Part shown: positions 6,247 to 12,992 of the stretch, piece by piece
Layout: every line of letters begins with the position of its first letter
Position numbering within the stretch: position 1 is the stretch's first letter
NCBI GenBank assembly: GCA_021794705.1
Contig: JAJYQH010000112.1
Span: 1-15,253, forward strand
DNA length: 15,253 nucleotides
Source: Actinomycetes bacterium
GTDB lineage: Bacteria; Actinomycetota; Actinomycetes; Propionibacteriales; Propionibacteriaceae
Direction: 5' to 3'
The notes under the pieces: model-generated
Seen by the model: the letters and a program-made list of their open reading frames with translations, nothing else
What the model was told of the DNA's origin: nothing
Databases searched by the model: none
Position numbers and translations under genes: made by a program

Positions 6247-7413
6247 GTGAGCGCAGCTGTTGAGCAGGCACGGATCGAGGAGATCGCGTCGCTGGGCCTG
6301 CTCGACGCACCCTCCGAGAGCCGCTTCGAGCGCATCGTGCGGCTCGCCTGCCGCATCCTCGACGTGCCGACGGCGCTGGTCACCCTCGTCGCCCAGGACC
6401 GGCAGTTCCACGTCGCGGAACAGGGGTTCGGCAGCCGGGAGATCCCACTGTCGCAGTCCTTCTGCCGCTACGTCGTGGACGACGACCGTCCGATGGAGGT
6501 GAGCGACGCCCGGCTCGATGAGCGGTTCCGGACCAACCCGTTGGTGACGGGGGACAGGTCCGTCCGGTTCTATGCCGGGCAGCCGCTGCACTCGCCCGGC
6601 GGGGTGCCGGTCGGGGCGTTGTGCATTCTCGACACGACGCCGCGCGCGCTCACCGAGGACCAGCGCGAACTGCTCGCCGACCTCGCCGGGCTCGTCCAGG
6701 AGGAACTGGGGCGCTCCGAGGAGTTCGACCGCGGCCGCGACGTGCAACTGCAGCTGCTGCCGAAATCCACCCCCGACCTGCCCGGGTACGAGATCGCCGG
6801 CGGTGCCGTGCCGGTCGGGCTGATGAGCGGCGACTTCTTCGACTGGTACCCCGTCGGCGACGCCCTGCAGGTCGTCGTCGCCGACGTCATGGGCAAGGGG
6901 GCGGGCGCGGCGATCATCGGTGCCGGCGTCCGGGCCGTCATGCGGGGGACCTCGCAGTACAACGAGCTGGACGAGGCGGTGCAGCGGCTGGCGGTGAGCA
7001 TGGAGTCCGACCTCGCCGAGACCGGAAGCTTCGTGACGATGTTCGCGGCACGTCTCGACCCCGTCCGGCACGAGCTGACCTACGTCGATGCGGGGCACGG
7101 CCTGGCCGGGACGGTCACCGCGGCGGGCGAGGCCCGCCTGCTCGACTGCGAGGGCCTGCCGATCGGCACCGTGACGCAGGGAGGGTGGCGGGCGGCGACC
7201 CATCGACTGCAACCCGGGGACACCTTCATCTGCCTGAGCGACGGGCTGCTCGATCTGTTCGACGACCTCGACGCCGCGGTCGCCGCCATCCGCCTCACGG
7301 CGCTGGAGAGCGGGCATGCGCAGGAGGTCGTCGACCGGGCCAAGGCCTACGCGCGGGGCCACGACGCCGCGGACGACGTGACGATCGTGGCGATCAGGAG
7401 AGTGGCGGCATGA
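6247..7413 (+). CDS. GAF domain-SpoIIE (PP2C-type) serine phosphatase
   Basis: This 388-residue cytoplasmic protein carries an N-terminal GAF sensor domain (about residues 10-160; SFCRYVVDD, DERFRTNPLV, VRFYAGQPL, GALCILD) and a C-terminal SpoIIE/RsbU-type phosphatase (about 165-388). Metal-binding motifs of the PP2C fold are intact: SGDFFDW (Asp196), VADVMGKGAGAA (Asp213), VDAGHG, LSDGLLD (Asp332) and DDVTIV (Asp376/377). Such enzymes dephosphorylate STAS proteins in partner-switching systems, with the GAF domain sensing a ligand or redox state. A STAS gene and a kinase-like gene lie downstream in the same run, so the STAS protein is the probable substrate (inferred). The start is GTG 6247, with GAGAGGGG at 6233-6240 and a 6-base spacer. 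The stop overlaps the next gene's ATG (ATGA). Confidence 0.93.
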   Translation: MSAAVEQARIEEIASLGLLDAPSESRFERIVRLACRILDVPTALVTLVAQDRQFHVAEQGFGSREIPLSQSFCRYVVDDDRPMEVSDARLDERFRTNPLVTGDRSVRFYAGQPLHSPGGVPVGALCILDTTPRALTEDQRELLADLAGLVQEELGRSEEFDRGRDVQLQLLPKSTPDLPGYEIAGGAVPVGLMSGDFFDWYPVGDALQVVVADVMGKGAGAAIIGAGVRAVMRGTSQYNELDEAVQRLAVSMESDLAETGSFVTMFAARLDPVRHELTYVDAGHGLAGTVTAAGEARLLDCEGLPIGTVTQGGWRAATHRLQPGDTFICLSDGLLDLFDDLDAAVAAIRLTALESGHAQEVVDRAKAYARGHDAADDVTIVAIRRVAA

Positions 7414-9359
7414 GACGCTGGCTGGTGCGGCTGCTGGTGCTGCTGACCCTCACCTTCGGGACCATCTACGTCGGCTGGCGGTGGGTCTTCTCGGTCAACT
7501 GGGCCAACTGGTGGATCGGCGTCCCCCTCGTCGTTGCGGAGACCTACAGCCTCATCGACGCGTACCTGTTCGGGCTGACCGTGTGGCGGCTCAGGGTTCG
7601 GGGTGAGCCGCCACCCCCGCCGGCCGACGCCACGGTCGACGTCTTCATCACCACCTACAACGAGCCGGTCGAGATGGTGCTCGCCACCGCGCTGGCCGCC
7701 CAGCGGATCGGGCACCCGCACGAGACCTGGATCCTCGACGACGGCGCCCGGGAGGACATGCGGGCCGCCGCCGAGGCCCATGGGGTGGGCTACATCACCC
7801 GGAGCGAGGATTGGCAGAACCGGCCGCGGCACGCCAAGGCGGGCAACCTCAACAACGCCCTGTTCCTCACCCACGGGGAGTTCATGCTCATCCTGGACGC
7901 CGACCAGGTGCCCGACCCGCTGATCCTCGACCGCACCCTGGGCTACTTCAGCGATCCCCGGGTCGCGCTGGTGCAGACCCCCCAGTGGTTCGTCAACGTC
8001 ACCGAGTCCGACCCGCTCGGCAGCCAGGCGCCGCTCTTCTACGGGCCGATCCAGCAGGGCAAGGACGGCTGGAACGCCGCGTTCTTCTGCGGTTCCAACG
8101 CGGTGCTGCGGCGCGAGGCGCTCATGCAACTCGGAATCGTCGGCTACGTGCGGGAGATGAGTGCGGCGGTCCGGGCGGCGTTGGACGCCGGCTCGCGCGT
8201 CATCGCCCGGGCGGTGCGACAGGCCCGGCGGGACGCCGACCCCGCACTGCCGGCCCTGCTCGGCGTCCAGCAGGCGGTGGGGCAGGCCCGGGAGCGGCTG
8301 GCGTCCGGCGACGCGGTCGCGGACGTGACCTACGAGTTCCAGCGTCAGGTCGACGAAGCCGCCCGGGGCCTCGTCTCGTCGGATCTGGCGGGCATCGAGG
8401 CCGACCTGCGGGCCATCCGGGCCCTGCCCGTCGACCATGACGACGAGCTGGGCGTGCTGGTCGTCGACGAGGCCGCGCTGGAGCGGCTGGCCGACCGGGA
8501 ATGGTCGCCGCTCGGGGCGATCGAGTCGGTGCGGGGGCTGCTCGCGGCCGTCGACGTCGACCGCGACGACGAGGCCCAGCCGATGATGCCGCTGGCGACG
8601 GTCTCGGTCACCGAGGACATGGCCACGTGCATGCGGCTGCACTCGCTCGGCTGGCGCTCGGTCTACCACCACGAGATCCTCGCCCACGGCCTCGCGCCGG
8701 AGGACCTGCGCACCATGCTGCAGCAGCGGCTCCGCTGGGCCCAGGGCACGATCCAGGTGATGCTGCGGGAGAACCCCCTGGTGCAGCGCGGGTTGAGCGT
8801 CGGCCAACGACTCATGTACTTCGCGACCATGTGGAGCTACCTGTCCGGGTTCGCCGCCCTCGTCTACATCGCCGCACCCGTCGTGTACCTCTGTTTCGGC
8901 GTGCTGCCCGTGCACGCGTTCGGCCTGCAGTTCCTCGAGCACTTCATCCCGTACATGCTGTTCAACCAGCTGCTGTTCCTCGTCGTGGGCTACGGGATCA
9001 GGACGTGGCGCGGCCAGCAGTACAGCCTGGCCCTGTTCCCGCTGTGGATCCGCGCCTGCGTCACCGCCGCGGCCAACGTGCTGTTCGGCAAGCCCCTCGG
9101 CTTCGTCGTCACGCCCAAGACGCGGCAGGCCCGGGGCGGGTTCCCCTGGCGGCTGATCCTGCCCCAGACCGTCGCCGTCGCCGTCCTGGTGCTCGCCTGC
9201 GCGATCGGCGTGTTGCGCCTGTGGACGGGGGCCAGCACCTCGACCATCGGTACGTTCGTCAACGTGGCCTGGGTCGCCTACGACCTGCTCGTGATGAGCG
9301 TCATCTTCCGGGCGGCCGCGTTCCGCGCCCCCGAAACCGACGACCAGAAGGTTGACTGA
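7410..9359 (+). CDS. Cellulose-synthase-like processive glycosyltransferase (GT2) with large catalytic-domain insertion, no PilZ domain
   Basis: The 649-residue membrane enzyme has two N-terminal membrane segments (about residues 4-24 and 35-57), a cytosolic GT-A domain, then five or six further segments. Catalytic motifs of BcsA-type synthases are complete: FITTYNE, ILDDGA (Asp110/111), DADQVP (Asp163, Asp165), FFCGSNAVLRREAL (from 225), VTEDMAT (Asp403) and QRLRW (Gln439-Trp443), plus GFVVTPK after the channel segments. It should polymerise a beta-linked polysaccharide from a UDP- or GDP-sugar and export it. Two oddities stand out: about 150 extra residues between FFCGS and TED, and no C-terminal PilZ domain for c-di-GMP. 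The start is ATG 7410, with AGGAGAG at 7396-7402, overlapping the phosphatase stop. The polymer is unknown; no BcsB-like gene is nearby. Confidence 0.93.
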   Translation: MRRWLVRLLVLLTLTFGTIYVGWRWVFSVNWANWWIGVPLVVAETYSLIDAYLFGLTVWRLRVRGEPPPPPADATVDVFITTYNEPVEMVLATALAAQRIGHPHETWILDDGAREDMRAAAEAHGVGYITRSEDWQNRPRHAKAGNLNNALFLTHGEFMLILDADQVPDPLILDRTLGYFSDPRVALVQTPQWFVNVTESDPLGSQAPLFYGPIQQGKDGWNAAFFCGSNAVLRREALMQLGIVGYVREMSAAVRAALDAGSRVIARAVRQARRDADPALPALLGVQQAVGQARERLASGDAVADVTYEFQRQVDEAARGLVSSDLAGIEADLRAIRALPVDHDDELGVLVVDEAALERLADREWSPLGAIESVRGLLAAVDVDRDDEAQPMMPLATVSVTEDMATCMRLHSLGWRSVYHHEILAHGLAPEDLRTMLQQRLRWAQGTIQVMLRENPLVQRGLSVGQRLMYFATMWSYLSGFAALVYIAAPVVYLCFGVLPVHAFGLQFLEHFIPYMLFNQLLFLVVGYGIRTWRGQQYSLALFPLWIRACVTAAANVLFGKPLGFVVTPKTRQARGGFPWRLILPQTVAVAVLVLACAIGVLRLWTGASTSTIGTFVNVAWVAYDLLVMSVIFRAAAFRAPETDDQKVD

Positions 9360-9360
9360 C

Positions 9361-9696
9361 ATGGACATGGAGACCCGTGACCTCGCCGACGGCGTGGGGC
9401 TGCTGGCGCTCGGCGGCAGACTGAACATGGTCTCGGCCCCGGGGGTGAAGGCGGCCATCGACGAGCTCATCGGCGGCGGCCGGCCGAGGGTGGTGGTCGA
9501 TCTCAGTTCCGTGAGCTTCATGGACTCCTCGGGCCTGGGCGCGCTCGTCGCCGGCCTCAAGCGGGCACGCCAGGCCCAGGGGGACCTGCGGATCTCCGGC
9601 GCCAACGAGCAGGTGCTCACGGTGCTGCGGCTGACCAACCTCGACCGGGTGCTGCGTCCCCGCGACACCGTCGAGGAGGCCGGCCGTGACTGGTGA
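9361..9696 (+). CDS. STAS domain protein (anti-anti-sigma factor-like, SpoIIAA/RsbV family)
   Basis: The 111-residue product is a single STAS domain of normal length. The phosphorylation site motif FMDSSGLGALVAGL is intact, with the Ser pair at residues 56-57; VVVDLSSVSF forms the strand before it and LRLTNLDRVL the usual C-terminal helix. In partner switching the unphosphorylated STAS protein binds and sequesters a kinase/anti-sigma factor, a kinase phosphorylates it, and a PP2C phosphatase reactivates it. Both partner types are encoded alongside. ATG 9361 is preferred because AGAAGG (9346-9351) lies 9 bases before it; TTG 9352 and ATG 9367 are other in-frame options. It begins one base after the glycosyltransferase stop codon, and its 3' end overlaps the next gene by 11 bases, so translation is probably coupled. 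Confidence 0.93.
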   Translation: MDMETRDLADGVGLLALGGRLNMVSAPGVKAAIDELIGGGRPRVVVDLSSVSFMDSSGLGALVAGLKRARQAQGDLRISGANEQVLTVLRLTNLDRVLRPRDTVEEAGRDW

Positions 9697-10123
9697 GTAC
9701 CGGATGGACGGCCTGGCGGTCCCCGAGTCGCTCGAGCAACTGCACGAGCTGCTCGAGAGGGTCCGCCGCGATCATCCGGACGTGGACGAGACCGCGCTCA
9801 TGATGTTCGAGACCGCGGTCGTCGAGATCCACGGCAACGTCATCCGGCACGGCCGTCCCCGGGGCAAGGTCTCCTATGAGTTCCGGCTCGAGGTGCAGGA
9901 CGACCGGCTCCGGGCGCACCTCACCACCGACGACGACGAGGTGCCCGACCTGTCGCACCTCCACGGCCTGGAGCCCGCCGATCCCATGGCCGAGAGCGGC
10001 CGCGGCCTGTGGTTGGCGGAGGCCATGCTCGACGAACTCCGCTATGCCAGGAGCGGGAACCACAACATCTGGACGATGGTGAAGCTGCTGGACTCGGTCT
10101 CGGGGGACGCCGGTCGCCCGTGA
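9686..10123 (+). CDS. RsbW/SpoIIAB-like ATP-binding protein (GHKL fold), possible serine kinase
   Basis: This 145-residue protein fits the small histidine-kinase-like ATPase family that acts as anti-sigma factor and STAS kinase. The N-box is clear: ETAVVEIHGNVIRHGRP, with Glu47, Asn51 and His55. The glycine-rich lid is ESGRGLWLAEAM (about residues 103-114), and NHNIWTMVKLL is the usual last strand. The central Asp-x-Gly box is degenerate: the expected place reads TTDDDEVPDL, with no glycine, so ATP binding may be altered. The start is GTG 9686, with GAGGAGG at 9673-9679 and a 6-base spacer, overlapping the STAS gene. An ATG at 9704 is less likely. No sigma factor gene is adjacent, so its downstream target is open. 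Confidence 0.85.
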   Translation: MTGEYRMDGLAVPESLEQLHELLERVRRDHPDVDETALMMFETAVVEIHGNVIRHGRPRGKVSYEFRLEVQDDRLRAHLTTDDDEVPDLSHLHGLEPADPMAESGRGLWLAEAMLDELRYARSGNHNIWTMVKLLDSVSGDAGRP

Positions 10124-10133
10124 CTCCACAGCG

Positions 10134-10167
10134 GGGCGCGAGGCCCTCCGGCGCCCCCTTCGCGCCC
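10134..10167 (+). terminator. Possible terminator of the glycosyltransferase cluster
   Basis: GGGCGCGAGG (10134-10143) can pair with CCTTCGCGCCC (10157-10167) with one bulged base, around a 13-base loop. It starts 10 bases after the last gene of the cluster. There is no T-run, so this is suggestive only. Confidence 0.35.
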
Positions 10168-10194
10168 TCGCCTGCGCTCACCCGGGACGCTGCT

Positions 10195-10200
10195 CATACT
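10195..10200 (+). promoter_or_regulatory. Putative leaderless promoter for the GyrI-like gene (CATACT)
   Basis: CATACT ends 7 bases before ATG 10208, and CTGCGC (10172-10177) lies 17 bases upstream as a possible -35. No ribosome site precedes the ATG, so the message is probably leaderless. Confidence 0.45.
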
Positions 10201-10207
10201 GTCGGGT

Positions 10208-10675
10208 ATGGAGACGTACCGGATCGAACAGCGTCAGGTGACCGAGTGCCACACCGCGGTGGTGCGCGCGACGGTGACCGTCTCGGACATGGGTGGCTTC
10301 GTCGGCCCGGCGATAGGAACGGTCGCCCAGGCGCTGGCACAGCAGCGGCTTGAGCCCATCGGACCGCCGTTCGCCCGGTATCACCGGACCGGGGGCCAGG
10401 AGTTCGACGTGGAGGCCGGGTTCGCCACGGCCGCCGAGGTCGCGCCGTCGGGCGACGTGAGGGCGTCCACGCTGCCCGGCGGTGCGGCCGGCGTGCTCAC
10501 CTATCTGGGACCGTACGACGAGATGGAGCCCGCCTACGGTGCCCTCGAGGAGTGGGTGGCCCGGCGAGGGGGCCGCGTGACGGGTGACCCCTGGGAGGTC
10601 TACTTCAGCGACCCCGCTCAGGAGCCGGACCCGCGCGCCTGGCGTACCGAGATCGTCCTGCCGTTCGAGGTGTGA
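10208..10675 (+). CDS. GyrI-like / AraC effector-binding domain protein
   Basis: This 155-residue stand-alone protein has the fold signature of the GyrI-like small-molecule-binding superfamily (as in BmrR and AraC/Rob effector domains). The start YRIEQRQVTECHTAVVRATV is the usual first strand after a Val/Gln pair. GPPFARYH, the strand EFDVEAGF, VLTYLGPYDEMEPAYGALEEW and DPWEVYFSDP followed by an EIVLPF ending are characteristic. There is no DNA-binding domain, so it may be a drug- or metabolite-binding protein, or hydrolase-like as some members are. It is monocistronic, with a leaderless-type start at ATG 10208. It is convergent with the FMN reductase gene, with only 36 bases between stops. 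Family assignment is good, ligand unknown. Confidence 0.85.
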   Translation: METYRIEQRQVTECHTAVVRATVTVSDMGGFVGPAIGTVAQALAQQRLEPIGPPFARYHRTGGQEFDVEAGFATAAEVAPSGDVRASTLPGGAAGVLTYLGPYDEMEPAYGALEEWVARRGGRVTGDPWEVYFSDPAQEPDPRAWRTEIVLPFEV

Positions 10676-10711
10676 GGCCGACGCCGCGGCGGGCGCCCAC
10701 CGGAAGCTGCC

Positions 10712-11293
10712 TCAGGCGGCGGCCGAGGCCGCGTCCTCACGCAGCGGACGCAGCGCGGAGTCGAGCCGCAGGAGTTCGTCGAGCATCGCGTCGGCGGCCT
10801 GCACCATCACGTCGTTGGCTTCGACCCGGCCCTCCTTGATGAAGCTCGCGTGGAACGGGATGTTCACGCTCTCGACCACCGGCACCATCTTCAGGGTCGT
10901 CACGACCTGCTTGAGCTGCTGCACCGCCCGGGTACCAGCCGCGACGCCGCCGTAGGAGACGAACCCCACCGGCTTGTCGCGCCACTCGTTGTGGAGGTAG
11001 TCGATCGCGTTCTTCAGCGGGGCCGGGTAGCCGTAGTTGTACTCCGGCGTGACGAAGACGATGGCGTCGGCCCGGTCGATGCGGGCGCTCCAGTCGCGGG
11101 TGTGCTGGTGGGTGTACTTGCCCAGCCGTGGGTGGTTCGGCTCGTCGAACAGCGGCAGGTCGATCTCGGCCAGGTCGGCGGTCTCGACGGTGAAACCGCC
11201 GTGCTGGCGGGCGCGCTCGGCGAACCACTGGGCGATGGGCAGGCCGGCACGACCCGGCCGGGTCGATCCGATGATCACGGTGAGATTGGGCAT
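10712..11293 (-). CDS. NAD(P)H-dependent FMN reductase, flavodoxin-like fold
   Basis: The 193-residue protein matches the NADPH-dependent FMN reductase family, which transfers hydride from NAD(P)H via bound FMN to quinones, azo dyes, chromate or other acceptors. The phosphate-binding loop IIGSTRPGRAG is at residues 7-17. The FMN-contact segment VTPEYNYGYPAPLKNAIDYL lies near residue 80, and SYGGVAAGTRAVQQLK in the second half is also typical. It has no signal peptide, so it is cytosolic. GGAAG on this strand (11308-11304) lies about 10 bases before ATG 11293, an acceptable ribosome site. It is a single gene, divergent from the AlgH gene and convergent with the GyrI-like gene. The physiological acceptor cannot be told. 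Confidence 0.93.
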   Translation of the reverse strand: MPNLTVIIGSTRPGRAGLPIAQWFAERARQHGGFTVETADLAEIDLPLFDEPNHPRLGKYTHQHTRDWSARIDRADAIVFVTPEYNYGYPAPLKNAIDYLHNEWRDKPVGFVSYGGVAAGTRAVQQLKQVVTTLKMVPVVESVNIPFHASFIKEGRVEANDVMVQAADAMLDELLRLDSALRPLREDAASAAA

Positions 11294-11496
11294 GAGGTGG
11301 TCACTTCCGCTCGGGGTCAGCTCTCACCGGCCCAAGAGCGGGCGAGCCCCGTTTATTCCCCGGCTGGTGCCGGCGCGGCTCATCGCGCACGACCTGCGGG
11401 TGGCCGACGCCAACCCCACGAGGGCATTGCGCCTGGTCAGGGCGCCAAGCTCGGCTCATGGACCGGATGATGTGCGGACCATGACAGACTGGACCG
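11294..11496. other. Divergent intergenic region, no gene seen
   Basis: These 203 bases separate the FMN reductase and AlgH genes. A plus-strand frame runs through it but has no start signal and no recognisable motif. The only AT-rich patch is TTTATT (11352-11357), which could belong to the minus-strand promoter. CAGACT at 11485-11490 is the likely AlgH -10 element. Confidence 0.5.
11485..11490 (+). promoter_or_regulatory. Putative leaderless -10 element for the AlgH gene (CAGACT)
   Basis: CAGACT is followed by 6 bases (GGACCG) and then GTG 11497, the same geometry as at 3943-3955. No -35 or Shine-Dalgarno sequence is evident. Confidence 0.4.
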
Positions 11497-12063
11497 GTGA
11501 TTCTGGCGCATCCCCCGAGGCCCGGCGAGCTGCTGCTCGCGTCCGCCGGGCTCGCCAGTGACTGGTTCGGCGAGACGGTGATCTACCTGCTCGACTGCGA
11601 CGACGACGGCTGTCTCGGCGTCGTCCTCAACAGGTTCGCGGACAGCTCCCTCGACGACGTCCTGCCGCAGTGGTCCTCGCTCGTGTGCCAGCCGCAGAAG
11701 CTGTTCGCCGGCGGCCCGGTGTCGCCCAACGGTGCGGTCTGCCTGGCCCGGCTCACCAATCCGCACGAGGAGCCGCCCGGGTGGCGCCGGGTGATCGACG
11801 ACGTCGGTCTGCTGCACCTCGACACCCCGGTCGAACTGGTCGAGGGCGCCTATTCGGAGTTGCGCATCTTCGCCGGCTACGCCGGGTGGAAGCCGGGGCA
11901 GCTGGAGGGCGAACTGCTGCGGGGCGACTGGTTCCGCACCGCCGGCCGGCCCGAGGACGTCTTCGGCACCGAGCCGCAGGGCCTGTGGCGCCGGGTGATG
12001 CGACGGGTCGGCGGCGACGCCGCCCTCATGTCGACCTGGCTCTCGGACCCCGACCGCAACTGA
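11497..12063 (+). CDS. YqgE/AlgH family protein (UPF0301)
   Basis: This 188-residue protein matches the UPF0301 family throughout its length: PRPGELLLASAGL, FGETVIYLLDCDDDGCLGVVLNR (split as FGETVIYLLDC and DGCLGVVLNR), LFAGGPVSPN, LRIFAGYAGWKPGQLEGEL and a final SWLSDPDRN-like end. The family is wide-spread; AlgH was linked to alginate regulation in Pseudomonas, but the biochemical role is not established, so no function should be assumed here. It starts with GTG 11497, only 6 bases after a -10-like hexamer, suggesting a leaderless transcript. It lies upstream of mtrA, with a 173-base gap that holds a GC-rich hairpin and a probable separate mtrA promoter. Confidence 0.93.
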   Translation: MILAHPPRPGELLLASAGLASDWFGETVIYLLDCDDDGCLGVVLNRFADSSLDDVLPQWSSLVCQPQKLFAGGPVSPNGAVCLARLTNPHEEPPGWRRVIDDVGLLHLDTPVELVEGAYSELRIFAGYAGWKPGQLEGELLRGDWFRTAGRPEDVFGTEPQGLWRRVMRRVGGDAALMSTWLSDPDRN

Positions 12064-12065
12064 CA

Positions 12066-12099
12066 GCGGCGCGTGGCACCGGCGCCTCTGGCGCGCCGC
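12066..12099 (+). terminator. Possible terminator after the AlgH gene
   Basis: GCGGCGCG (12066-12073) and CGCGCCGC (12092-12099) form a perfect 8-bp stem around an 18-base GC-rich region that can itself fold. It begins 3 bases after the AlgH stop. No T-run follows. Confidence 0.45.
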
Positions 12100-12150
12100 G
12101 GCACCATGGAACTGAGCACGGAGCGCGGGGCCCGTGGAGGTCCTCACACC

Positions 12151-12178
12151 GTGATCAAGCCGTTATCATCGCTACGAT
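12151..12178 (+). promoter_or_regulatory. Probable mtrA promoter (GTGATC-N16-TACGAT)
   Basis: TACGAT (12173-12178) is a good TANNNT -10 box, with GTGATC (12151-12156) 16 bases upstream. This is the most AT-rich part of the gap. Transcription would start near 12185, giving a leader of about 50 bases with a strong ribosome site before ATG 12237. Confidence 0.45.
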
Positions 12179-12236
12179 CCTGTCGACGGGCCGCCGCCCG
12201 TTCTGACAAGCCGGCGCAGGCTGAGGAGAAGTGGGC

Positions 12237-12959
12237 ATGTCCGAAGTCGGACGCGGTTCCCGGAACCGCATCCTCGTCGTCGACGACGACGTCGCCCTCG
12301 CCGAGATGCTCCAGATCGTGCTCCGGCAGGAGGGCTTCGAAACCATCTGGTGCGCGACCGGCGAGCGCGCGCTCAGCGCCTTCCACGAGGTGCGGCCCGA
12401 CCTCGTGCTGCTCGACCTCATGCTCCCCGGTCGCGACGGCATCGACGTGTGCCGGGACATCCGCAACGAGTCGGACGTGCCGATCATCATGCTCACCGCC
12501 AAGAGCGACACCGTCGACGTCGTCGTCGGTCTCGAGGCGGGCGCCGACGACTACGTGTCGAAGCCGTTCAAGGCCAAGGAGCTCATTGCCCGCATCCGCA
12601 CCCGGCTGCGCCGGGTGGCGAGCTACGCCGAGGACGACTCCGGCACCTTCCAGATCGGTGACATCACCATCAACACCCAGGGCCACAAGGTGCTGCGGGG
12701 CAACGTGGCGATCCAGCTGACCCCCCTGGAGTTCGACCTGCTGCTCGCCCTCGCTCGCAAGCCCCGCCAGGTGTTCAGCCGGGAGGTGCTGCTGGAGGAG
12801 GTCTGGGGGTACCGCCACGCCGCCGACACCCGGCTGGTGAACGTGCACGTGCAGCGCCTGCGCTCCAAGATCGAGAAGGATCCGGAGCATCCCGAGATCG
12901 TGGTCACCGTCCGCGGGATCGGTTACCGTGCCGGGGAGCCGGCCGATGCCCTCCGCTGA
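12237..12959 (+). CDS. mtrA: Two-component response regulator MtrA (OmpR/PhoB family)
   Basis: The 240-residue regulator has a receiver domain (residues 10-125) with acidic pocket Asp16-18, phosphoacceptor Asp60 in VLLDLMLPGRDG, Thr87 and Lys109 (SKPF). A winged-helix DNA-binding domain follows (about 140-235; LTPLEFDLLLALARKP, REVLLEEVWGY, RLVNVHVQRLRSKIE, VRGIGYRAG). The sequence is strongly MtrA-like, and the mtrB-lpqB genes downstream settle the name. MtrA controls cell-wall, division and osmotic genes in actinobacteria. ATG 12237 is preferred: GAGGAG (12223-12228) lies 8 bases before it, while the in-frame GTG 12231 is only 2 bases from that site. The gap of 33 bases to mtrB implies one transcript. 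Confidence 0.97.
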   Translation: MSEVGRGSRNRILVVDDDVALAEMLQIVLRQEGFETIWCATGERALSAFHEVRPDLVLLDLMLPGRDGIDVCRDIRNESDVPIIMLTAKSDTVDVVVGLEAGADDYVSKPFKAKELIARIRTRLRRVASYAEDDSGTFQIGDITINTQGHKVLRGNVAIQLTPLEFDLLLALARKPRQVFSREVLLEEVWGYRHAADTRLVNVHVQRLRSKIEKDPEHPEIVVTVRGIGYRAGEPADALR

Positions 12960-12992
12960 CGGCGTTCCCTCAGTGTCGCGGTCGTCATCCCG

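Noticed and set aside
6621..7409. In-frame upstream extension of the glycosyltransferase through the phosphatase gene
   Set aside because: The extension is Arg-rich out-of-frame translation of the phosphatase. ATG 7410 has a strong ribosome site and begins a normal membrane segment.
8136..8594. Idea that the GT2 insertion is an intein, frameshift or inserted mobile element
   Set aside because: The frame is unbroken and base composition matches the flanks. There are no intein splice motifs (no Cys/Ser start and His-Asn end), no terminal repeats and no transposase.
7347..9668. Minus-strand open frame of 773 codons opposite the glycosyltransferase
   Set aside because: It is an antisense shadow caused by high GC at third positions; composition is low-complexity Gly/Asp/His/Arg and no domain is seen.
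11294..11561. Plus-strand frame running through the FMN reductase-AlgH gap
   Set aside because: It is a continuation of an antisense frame of the reductase gene, with no start signal and no conserved motif, and it overlaps the start of the AlgH gene.
12231..12236. GTG start two codons before the chosen mtrA ATG
   Set aside because: It lies only 2 bases from the Shine-Dalgarno sequence, too close for initiation.
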